Assembly: GCA_016840595.1 (NCBI GenBank)
Contig: JAEOSA010000047.1
Location: forward strand, 1-11,020
Direction of reading: 5' to 3'
Source: Candidatus Hermodarchaeota archaeon
GTDB lineage: Archaea; Asgardarchaeota; Hermodarchaeia; Hermodarchaeales; Hermodarchaeaceae
Length of the DNA: 11,020 bases
The notes below the pieces were generated by a model. The model did not search any database, had not been told where the DNA came from, and saw only the letters and a list, made by a program, of their open reading frames with translations. Shown here in pieces: positions 5,163 to 11,020 of this stretch. Both the position numbers and the translations under genes were made by a program. Position 1 is the first letter of the stretch. Each line of letters starts with the position of its first letter.

Positions 5163-8100
5163 GTGTACGCTCATTACGAGCCCTCAGAAGAACTGTTCGT
5201 CAATCGTGAAAAACAACTTGACTGGATGGACAACGCCCTCACCCAATGCCACGACCAAAGTGTCATTCTGCATTTGCATGGTATAGGCGGCATCGGAAAA
5301 ACCGCACTCCTTGAACACTGGAAACACACCATCGAAGCCAGCCTACTTCTTGACTGTAACCGCATCACTCACCTTTTCGACCGACTAGAAAGCATAGCCC
5401 GCAATGCTGCTCAACTTGGTATTCAACTTCGACGATTTGACCTTCTCTGGTCTATTCGCCTTCGCTTCATCAAAGGCATCGAACCCGCCAAAGAACCCGG
5501 GCGTACCTGGGCTTATGACGTCATCAAACCCTTACCCTTCATCGGCTCCCTCGTCAACATCAGCAAAGCCATCCACACTATTGGTGGAAAACTCAAGGAT
5601 CGGCTCAAACACAAGTTCGGCGACGTTTCAGACTGGCTTAATAACCGCCTTGGTTCCGAATACAGTGAAAAGCTCCTTGAAATTCTCTGGAAGGACCCCC
5701 ATCACGCCGAATTCCTCTTCTTAGATGCTCTCCTTGAAGATCTAAATTCCCGAAAAAACAAGGAGCAATCCCTCCTGTTACTGTTTGATCACATGGAAGA
5801 CGTTGATGCTGAACGCTTGCAATGGCGATACCGCGGACGAAAAATCAGTGAAACCGAACTCTGGTTCATCTTTCTCTCATCTCTTCATAACACTGTTGGA
5901 GTGACCGCCAGCCGCAGACGACTACCCAAAGCCATCAAAGAATCCATCACTGTTGAGGAGCTCGAAATTACCGAATTAGATACCCAAAGCTGTCACCAAC
6001 TCCTCACTGAACGAGGAATCACAGAGAATGAAATCCAAACACAAATTACAAGCGTTAGTGGCGGCAATCCCTTTGTGTTGCACACCATCTGCGATATGAA
6101 CGAACTCGGGAAACTCTCGCTAGAAGACATCGAAAACCTCCGAGCTGACACCCTCGAGCAAGTCCGAATCAAAACCTGGAGACGCCTCTTCAACCAAGCC
6201 AAAGACCTCTCCGATATCATTGATCGCGCCGGATTACTCCCTTTCTTCAACCGCAAAATCATGGACATCATCACACCCTCCATGAAATCCGCAGACTGGG
6301 ATCAAATTCTTCAACTCAGTTTCATCCAAGACCGCGGCGATGGCAATTGGACGCTCCATGCATTAGCGCGCGAACTCGTCCTTGCTGAACTCGATAACAC
6401 CCTTCCAAGCCACGTTTCTGAAGTGGCGAATCTTCTCGAACAATCAGCTGCTGATAATGCAGATCCAACCTATCGTGGTCTAGCAATTTCTGCGAAAATC
6501 CTAGTAGATGAAGCCGGAGCGATTATCGAGTGGTGTAATTTTGTCCAAAAACTCTGGATGGCATATCGATTTCAAGACGCCCTTTCCGTAATTGACATCA
6601 TACCCTATAAAAAAGAAGAAAGCCGCGCTATCATGAAATGGCTAAGAGGACGACTTACTGGAAACCTATACCGTGTAGCTGAAGCCGAACAAGACTTCCT
6701 TGAAGCGCATCTCCTATTCAGACAATTCGCAGCCAAGGAACCCGAAAAATTCCTGCCCTACCTCATCTGGACCAATCTATGGCTCCTGAGTATATTTACC
6801 TTGACAGGTCAATTTGCACAGTTTGAAGATATAATTCAACAAAACTACCAATTAATCAAACGCCTGTCGAAAATGCAACCTGAACCAATACTCGGATTCC
6901 AAAATCTAAATAAAGTGTTCCTATCATGGCATTATTTTTATTATGCACGATTTTTGATGGTGATGGAGCGCTACAATGAAGCAGAAGCGGCATTGAAGAA
7001 AAGCTATGAGATAACCCAGGACGGTCTCGATACAAACCCATCATATCTTTCAGATGTAACTGGCGCCCTTCAAAATCTCATTTTCTTGTATCTAGAGTCT
7101 GGCAGAATTAGCGAAGCCGAAAATGCTTATCAAGAAATGGAAAGAGTTGTATTCAATTACTTTGAAGGAAAGCCACTTGAAGAAACTGAAGTTATCCCTT
7201 TTCTGTTCGGACCGTCGAAACATTCAATTCAATTTAGTACTGGGGAATTTAAGGAAGCAATTGGGGAAATTAATAAAGTAATCGAATCCGGTCAAAAATA
7301 CATTGAGGATGATAAAACGGACCAGAGAACATCATTGTTCGTTTTGCTATACTTCGGCTTCCTTGGGATCGCACTCAAACACACAAATAGGCTAACAGAA
7401 GCAAATGATGCCTTCAAAGAAGCTTTAAAATTTGCTAGAATCGGATGTGAGAAGGAACCACGAACCTTTATCCAACTTTATGGTTTTGTGCACAATAACA
7501 TGGCTATCCTCCAATGCCAGCTAAATCACACTTCCGAAGCCTCAAGTGGATTTAATGAAAGTCTTCGTGTTTTTCGCCAACTCGCTGATCAAACACCAGA
7601 ATTATACTTGCCCTATTTAGCTCAGGCAATCAATAATTATGCCATTCATCTTCGACAAACAGGTAACCTTAAACAAGCTGAATCGACTATCCGTGAGGCT
7701 CTGAGCATTAGAAGAAAACGTGCAGAAAGTAATCCTGATTATTTTCTTTATCAAGTAGCAAGTTCGTTAAACAATTTGGGTGTTATTCTCGCCGAGGGGA
7801 AGAAATTACACAAAGCAAGAGATGCTCTTTTTGAAGCATATCAGCTTCGAAAAAAACTTTTTGAGAAGGCTCCTAAGCTTTACTCCCGAGATTTTGCATC
7901 AACGTTGACGAATCTAGGGTTAATAATGAAACGTTTGGATAGGTTGCAGGAGGCAGAGCAGTATTATCAAGAGGCTATTGGAATTTGGGATCCTTTGGCA
8001 GCAGAGGCTCCTGACACCTACCAAGGATATCTTACTCAATCTCTCGTAAATCTTGCATTTCTGCATTCTGCCAATCAGGATTCTTCTGATGATTTTAACT

Positions 8101-8198
8101 CAATTATGAAGCGGCTTCGAAAATTGGGTGTTTCCGCGCTCCCTGAAAGCGAAGTTTGGATTGAACTCATGGAAGAATATTTTCGAGTTCCAAGTTAA
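5163..8198 (+). CDS. STAND-type NTPase with C-terminal TPR repeats (NLR-like)
   Basis: This 1011-residue protein begins with FVNREKQLDWMDNAL (12-26), the usual lead-in of STAND ATPases. Walker A is GIGGIGKT (40-47); Walker B is LLLLFDHMED (204-213, D209). Later STAND elements are TASRRR (248-253), GGNPFVL (300-306) and a winged-helix end with LHALARELV (398-406), comparable to the MHD-type motif. From about 450 to 985 it is all helical TPR-like repeats, with clear 46-residue units at 758-941. Such proteins usually oligomerise when the repeats sense a ligand. There is no N-terminal effector domain, signal peptide or membrane span, so the output is unknown: transcriptional regulator, scaffold or defence sensor are all possible. 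The Walker A to Walker B spacing of about 160 residues is unusually long. Base composition falls in the repeat half. It diverges from eL40 and converges on sucD with a 41-bp gap. Confidence 0.85.
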   Translation: MYAHYEPSEELFVNREKQLDWMDNALTQCHDQSVILHLHGIGGIGKTALLEHWKHTIEASLLLDCNRITHLFDRLESIARNAAQLGIQLRRFDLLWSIRLRFIKGIEPAKEPGRTWAYDVIKPLPFIGSLVNISKAIHTIGGKLKDRLKHKFGDVSDWLNNRLGSEYSEKLLEILWKDPHHAEFLFLDALLEDLNSRKNKEQSLLLLFDHMEDVDAERLQWRYRGRKISETELWFIFLSSLHNTVGVTASRRRLPKAIKESITVEELEITELDTQSCHQLLTERGITENEIQTQITSVSGGNPFVLHTICDMNELGKLSLEDIENLRADTLEQVRIKTWRRLFNQAKDLSDIIDRAGLLPFFNRKIMDIITPSMKSADWDQILQLSFIQDRGDGNWTLHALARELVLAELDNTLPSHVSEVANLLEQSAADNADPTYRGLAISAKILVDEAGAIIEWCNFVQKLWMAYRFQDALSVIDIIPYKKEESRAIMKWLRGRLTGNLYRVAEAEQDFLEAHLLFRQFAAKEPEKFLPYLIWTNLWLLSIFTLTGQFAQFEDIIQQNYQLIKRLSKMQPEPILGFQNLNKVFLSWHYFYYARFLMVMERYNEAEAALKKSYEITQDGLDTNPSYLSDVTGALQNLIFLYLESGRISEAENAYQEMERVVFNYFEGKPLEETEVIPFLFGPSKHSIQFSTGEFKEAIGEINKVIESGQKYIEDDKTDQRTSLFVLLYFGFLGIALKHTNRLTEANDAFKEALKFARIGCEKEPRTFIQLYGFVHNNMAILQCQLNHTSEASSGFNESLRVFRQLADQTPELYLPYLAQAINNYAIHLRQTGNLKQAESTIREALSIRRKRAESNPDYFLYQVASSLNNLGVILAEGKKLHKARDALFEAYQLRKKLFEKAPKLYSRDFASTLTNLGLIMKRLDRLQEAEQYYQEAIGIWDPLAAEAPDTYQGYLTQSLVNLAFLHSANQDSSDDFNSIMKRLRKLGVSALPESEVWIELMEEYFRVPS
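7434..7985 (+). repeat. Four in-phase 138-bp units coding 46-residue TPR repeats
   Basis: Units lie at 7434-7571, 7572-7709, 7710-7847 and 7848-7985, with a degenerate fifth starting at 7986. Each follows one pattern: an acidic/basic cap with (E/N/T)P, then an aliphatic stretch ending S-x-x-N-N-L-G or similar, then G-x-L-x-x-A and a second helix with (E/A)A. The DNA of the units has diverged, so this is an old protein repeat, not a recent tandem duplication. Confidence 0.75.
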
Positions 8199-8239
8199 TG
8201 ATGCAATTTAGTAGAATATTCGCTTAACAGTTCAAGTTT

Positions 8240-9109
8240 CTAGAGAATCTTTTGTAAGGCTTCATCAACATCGATGGGGCGTTCAATGACTGTTGCACCG
8301 GCTTTTCGGAGTGCTGTGATTTTTCCATCTGCGGTTCCAGTTTTTCCGCTCACGATGGCTCCGGCGTGTCCCATGCGTTTCCCTTTGGGTGCTGTTCGTC
8401 CGGCAATGTATGCGATGACGGGTTTGGTAACGTGTTTTTTGATGTAGGTGGCGGCTTCTTCTTCAGCGCTTCCCCCAATTTCACCGATGATTACAATGGC
8501 ATCGGTTCCTTGGTCCTCTTCAAAGAGTTTGAGGGCATCAACAAAGGACATGCCAACAATGGGATCACCACCCAGTCCGATAGCTGTTGATTGACCAAAT
8601 CCAGCATCTGTAAGGCTTGCGGCGACTTCATAGGTGAGGGTGCCGCTTCGGGATATGAGTCCCACGCGTCCGGGTTTGAAGACGTGTGCAGGCATGATAC
8701 CTAGCTTGCATTCTCCTGGGGTGATAATGCCTGGCGTGTTCGGACCAATAATGTAGCTGCCTTGCCGTCGGGCAAGTTCGATGAAGCGCATTTCATCGTG
8801 AACGGGGATGTGTTCGGTGATGACGGTGACGACTTGGAGTCCAGCATCTATGGCTTCGGTTGCAGCGTCAGCAGCAAATCGGGCCGGGACAAAAATAATT
8901 GATGCGTTGATATTGGGAAATTGCTTCTTTGCGTCTACAACGCTATCAAAGACTGGGATTCCTTCAATCTCTTGCCCACCTTTACCTGGTGTTGTTCCAG
9001 CCACAATTTTTGTACCATACTCGAGCATTGCCTGGGCATGGAAATGACCTTCTCGACCAGTTATACCCTGAACCAGAACCTTAGTCGCCTTATCAATCAG
9101 AACGGTCAT
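8240..9109 (-). CDS. sucD: Succinyl-CoA synthetase (ADP-forming), alpha subunit
   Basis: The 289 residues equal the usual length of the family. CoA-binding elements are [14 protein letters not shown] (15-28), GTTPGKGG (38-45) and GPNTPG (122-127); SRSGTLTYE (153-161) is the conserved loop. The active-site His that is phosphorylated during the reaction is H248 in KRMGHAGAI. With SucC it interconverts succinyl-CoA and succinate with formation of a nucleoside triphosphate, in the TCA cycle or the reductive direction. The ATG overlaps the sucC stop as ATGA (9106-9109), and AAGGAGG in the end of sucC is its ribosome-binding site, so the subunits are translationally coupled. It is the last gene of the operon; no T-rich terminator is seen in the 41 bases beyond. 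A related acyl-CoA synthetase substrate cannot be excluded. Confidence 0.96.
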   Translation of the reverse strand: MTVLIDKATKVLVQGITGREGHFHAQAMLEYGTKIVAGTTPGKGGQEIEGIPVFDSVVDAKKQFPNINASIIFVPARFAADAATEAIDAGLQVVTVITEHIPVHDEMRFIELARRQGSYIIGPNTPGIITPGECKLGIMPAHVFKPGRVGLISRSGTLTYEVAASLTDAGFGQSTAIGLGGDPIVGMSFVDALKLFEEDQGTDAIVIIGEIGGSAEEEAATYIKKHVTKPVIAYIAGRTAPKGKRMGHAGAIVSGKTGTADGKITALRKAGATVIERPIDVDEALQKIL

Positions 9110-10254
9110 TTCAACCCCTCCTTGACGTGTTCTACGACGCGTTTCGCCGCGGCATCCATTGAGTTTAGAAAAGGAATATGTGCCGCTTCAAGGATTTCTG
9201 CCCCCTCTTTTTCCCGGGTTCCAATCATACGAATTACAATCGGGACTTTTCGGGGCAAGGTTTTTTGGGCATCAACAATTCCACGAGCCATTTCATCGCA
9301 CCGAGTAATACCACCCAGGATATTAATGAAGACGGCTTCGACATCCGGGTGGGATATGACGATTTTGAGGGCGTTGAGCATGCGGTCTGCGGTTGCGCCC
9401 CCGCCAACATCTAGAAAATTGGCTGGGGATCCGCCATAATATTTGACGGCATCCATGGTGGCCATGACGAGCCCTGCACCGTTTCCAATGATGCCAATGT
9501 TACCTTGTAATTCCACATAGGTCATGCCCTGTTTTTGAGCACGTCGTTCCAGTTCGGTTTGTTCAGAAATGCCTTTGCTCACGCGTTCTGCGAGAGCTTT
9601 GTGTCGGAATAACGCATTATCATCTACGTTTAATCGGGCATCAGCGGCAATGTAGGTTCCATCACTGGTAACAATCAAGGGGTTGATTTCTGTAAGTTCT
9701 GCATCGTTCTTGAGGAAGACCTGCCAGAGTCTTAACAGGAATCCTGTCACCTGTAACATTGCCCGTCCCTCAAATCCAGCATTCTTAGCGATTTGTCGGG
9801 CTTCGAATTCCCGTAATCCTAAAACGGGGTCGGTCCAGAATTGCGCGATTTTGTCTGGGTGTTCTTCGGCAACCTGTTCAATGTCCACACCCCCCATCGC
9901 GCTACAAATCACGACAGGCCGTCGACGACCGCGGTCGATTGTAATTCCCACATAGATTTCCTGTTGGATATCGAGGCGTTTTTCAACGAGCACTCGTTGT
10001 ACGGGGTGTCCATGAATGGTCATTTTCAGGATTTCAGCCGCTTTTGTTTTCGCCTCAGCTGGGGTTTTAGCAAACTTGATACCCCCGGCTTTTCCTCGCC
10101 CTCCTGCAAGCACTTGGGCTTTGATAACGACAGGGCAGGCTAGTTCCTTGGCAACCTTGGTTGCTTCATCGGGAGTGGTAGCAATCCCTGATGGTGGAAG
10201 GGGGATTCCCGCTTGACGAAACGCCTCTTTTGCTTCGTATTCAAAGAGCCGCAT
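9106..10254 (-). CDS. sucC: Succinyl-CoA synthetase (ADP-forming), beta subunit
   Basis: The product is 382 residues, close to the usual 385-390. An N-terminal ATP-grasp domain shows [16 protein letters not shown] (43-58), the EIYVGI strand (99-104) and Mg-binding ELTEINPL (186-193; N191) with D205 in IAADARL. The C-terminal flavodoxin-like half has [12 protein letters not shown] (257-268) and [10 protein letters not shown] (278-287). It binds nucleotide and succinate and pairs with SucD. I chose the ATG at 10254 because it begins [12 protein letters not shown], where the family begins, and lies eight bases after GGAGTGA. An in-frame GTG at 10266 would add four residues and lies inside that Shine-Dalgarno. 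It follows the regulator stop by 14 bases. Confidence 0.96.
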   Translation of the reverse strand: MRLFEYEAKEAFRQAGIPLPPSGIATTPDEATKVAKELACPVVIKAQVLAGGRGKAGGIKFAKTPAEAKTKAAEILKMTIHGHPVQRVLVEKRLDIQQEIYVGITIDRGRRRPVVICSAMGGVDIEQVAEEHPDKIAQFWTDPVLGLREFEARQIAKNAGFEGRAMLQVTGFLLRLWQVFLKNDAELTEINPLIVTSDGTYIAADARLNVDDNALFRHKALAERVSKGISEQTELERRAQKQGMTYVELQGNIGIIGNGAGLVMATMDAVKYYGGSPANFLDVGGGATADRMLNALKIVISHPDVEAVFINILGGITRCDEMARGIVDAQKTLPRKVPIVIRMIGTREKEGAEILEAAHIPFLNSMDAAAKRVVEHVKEGLK

Positions 10255-10262
10255 TGCATATC

Positions 10263-10269
10263 TCACTCC
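10263..10269 (-). promoter_or_regulatory. Ribosome-binding site of sucC overlapping the regulator's stop codon
   Basis: On the minus strand TAG (10271-10269) runs directly into GGAGTGA, so the last base of the stop codon is the first base of the site. The eight-base spacing favours ATG 10254 over GTG 10266. The arrangement implies one mRNA for regulator, sucC and sucD. Confidence 0.7.
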
Positions 10270-10769
10270 TAGATGGCTTCAGGAGTCCATGTGGTCAATA
10301 CGGTATGAGTCGATGTCTCGACGACACCATTAATATCCGCAACGCTGGAGAGAAATTCAGCAAGCTCAGCGCCACTTACGGTTACGACCATGTCGACGGA
10401 TCCTGTGACACGGTGCAGGCGTAACGGCTTGAGATCCTTAATCTTTTCATACACTTCAACGCGATATTTCGGCTCCACTCTCAAAAATACCAAAGCTTCG
10501 TCAGTTGACTTGCCAAGTAACCGTAAAGAATCTGGAGATAAATCGATAAACCCTCGGCCAGTTCGAATCAGTTTGAGGCTTCGAAGTTTCCGTAAGTGGT
10601 TACTTAATGCTTGGCGGGTGATCTTCAATTCCTTGGCTAACTGGGCTTGCGTTCGAGTGACGGTCTGAACTGACACGGGCACACTGGCCATGTACAGTCT
10701 GCGGAGGATTTCCAGTTGCCGTTCAGTGAGCCGAACAACTCTGTCAACTAGTTCCAAACTTGTCCACAC
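10269..10769 (-). CDS. Lrp/AsnC-like transcription regulator heading the sucCD operon
   Basis: This 166-residue protein has an N-terminal helix-turn-helix region: LTERQLEILRRLY (14-26) and the recognition unit AQLAKELKITRQALSNHLRKL (42-62), followed by a wing-like KLIRTGRGFIDLS. The C-terminal part (91-160) matches the Lrp ligand-binding (RAM) fold: ALVFLRVEP, LRLHRVTGSVDMVVTV, then ADINGVVETSTHTVL. Family members form dimers or octamers that sense amino acids or related metabolites. The HTH part looks more MarR/ArsR-like than the classic AsnC one. The start is taken as GTG 10769; no good Shine-Dalgarno precedes it, and a TTG at 10757 is possible. It sits first in the operon with sucC and sucD, so control of its own operon is likely but unproven; an inverted repeat lies upstream. 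Confidence 0.82.
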   Translation of the reverse strand: MWTSLELVDRVVRLTERQLEILRRLYMASVPVSVQTVTRTQAQLAKELKITRQALSNHLRKLRSLKLIRTGRGFIDLSPDSLRLLGKSTDEALVFLRVEPKYRVEVYEKIKDLKPLRLHRVTGSVDMVVTVSGAELAEFLSSVADINGVVETSTHTVLTTWTPEAI

Positions 10770-10814
10770 CTGTGTAACGTAGTGTCTGTCAGTAGGAGAA
10801 TTCCTTTTTCAGCG

Positions 10815-10845
10815 TTGTTGTTGTGTAAAGTAAATTGAACAACAA
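10815..10845. promoter_or_regulatory. Inverted repeat TTGTTGTT-N15-AACAACAA upstream of the lrp-sucCD operon
   Basis: Two 8-bp arms, perfect reverse complements, lie at 10815-10822 and 10838-10845. The 15-base spacer reads CAATTTACTTTACAC on the minus strand and is the most TATA-like stretch before the regulator gene. It would start RNA near 10805 with a leader of about 36 nt. Arms flanking a promoter core are what a repressing, dimeric Lrp-type operator would look like. The arms are low-complexity (TTG repeats), so chance is possible. Confidence 0.45.
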
Positions 10846-10961
10846 TGACAAGGTACGTTTTAGAGGGAGAATGACAACGTTTTTTAACCTTCCAGCATAG
10901 CCGAAACCTACAAATTTCCCTTCCAAGCATCATGCGAAGGCTAAGAATAGAAGGTTTAATC

Positions 10962-11020
10962 GTGAAATCCCCCCTTTGTACAATTTGTTTGAAAAACTAC
11001 CCCCTCGTGTGTGGGAACTG
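10962..11020 (+). CDS. N terminus of a Cys-motif protein, possibly a KH-domain/NusA-like factor (runs off the right edge)
   Basis: An open plus frame reaches the window edge. From a GTG at 10962 it reads MKSPLCTICLKNYPLVCGN (19 residues), and the next codon begins TG. AAGGT at 10951-10955 is a plausible ribosome-binding site; an in-frame ATG at 10932 would add ten residues. C6-x2-C9-x7-C17 resembles the first line of archaeal KH-domain proteins related to NusA, which begin with a P-x-C-x2-C-x-K-x4-L-C pattern. Only 19 residues are visible, so the family is a guess from memory of that pattern. Candidate TATA-like runs are TTTTTAAC at 10881-10888 and CTACAAATTT at 10908-10917. It is divergent from the regulator operon. 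Confidence 0.5.
   Translation, partial: MKSPLCTICLKNYPLVCGN

Noticed and set aside
5404..5724. 106-residue frame within the STAND gene
   Set aside because: Its composition (Ser/Pro/Asn-rich, no motif) is that of a shadow of the real frame, which encodes the ATPase domain here.
7434..7985. Tandem DNA repeat or CRISPR-like periodicity
   Set aside because: The 138-bp period comes from TPR protein repeats; the units differ throughout at DNA level and there are no spacers.
8199..8239. Possible terminator between the converging STAND and sucD genes
   Set aside because: The 41 bases contain no T-run or stable hairpin on either strand.
8921..9439. 172-residue plus-strand frame across the sucC/sucD junction
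   Set aside because: It is antisense to two well-conserved enzymes and shows no recognisable protein features.
10255..10266. GTG start for sucC giving four extra residues
   Set aside because: It falls within the GGAGTGA site that serves ATG 10254, and family members begin at the ATG position.
10748..10933. 61-residue minus-strand frame upstream of the Lrp-like gene
   Set aside because: It overlaps the regulator start, covers the promoter and inverted repeat, and has no Shine-Dalgarno or motif. A leader peptide is not excluded but is unsupported.

Overview
The window reads as archaeal chromosome. The evidence is two archaeal/eukaryotic-type ribosomal proteins (eL38 and eL40), an intron-containing tRNA-Val, a PAC2-family protein, an aCPSF2-like beta-CASP nuclease, a presenilin-like membrane protease, an Lrp-type regulator, and TATA-like boxes upstream of genes. 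eL38 is mostly confined to TACK and Asgard archaea, which points to one of those groups; I cannot name the lineage. Several genes use GTG or TTG starts, most with GGTG/GGAG-type Shine-Dalgarno sequences.

Layout. (a) 1-757, minus: the 5' part of a secreted or surface protein, cut by the left edge. (b) 966-1307, plus: a free-standing tRNA-binding OB-fold protein (Trbp111 / MetRS-beta type). (c) 1338-2078, minus: a PAC2-family protein. (d) 2159-4439, plus: a two-gene unit, aCPSF2-like RNase then presenilin/SPP-like intramembrane aspartyl protease. (e) 5034-4463, minus: a small translation cluster, eL40, then tRNA-Val(CAC) with a 32-nt intron starting only 7 nt after the eL40 stop, then eL38. (f) 5163-8198, plus: a large STAND-type NTPase with C-terminal TPRs, divergent from the eL40 unit and probably sharing its AT core promoter; a perfect 12-bp palindrome lies between them. 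(g) 10769-8240, minus: a tight operon of an Lrp/AsnC-like regulator, sucC and sucD (both subunits of ADP-forming succinyl-CoA synthetase). (h) 10962 to the right edge, plus: the start of a Cys-motif protein, perhaps a KH-domain/NusA-like factor.

Most genes are housekeeping: translation, RNA processing, proteostasis and the TCA cycle. The accessory-looking element is the STAND/TPR gene, an NLR-like signalling ATPase of unknown output. It has an unusually long segment between Walker A and Walker B and a drop in GC towards its repeat half. The best regulatory leads are the palindrome between eL40 and the STAND gene, the inverted repeat upstream of the lrp-sucCD operon, and the eL40/tRNA-Val transcript. 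No mobile element, CRISPR array or rRNA was seen, and no stretch over 300 bases lacks a gene.
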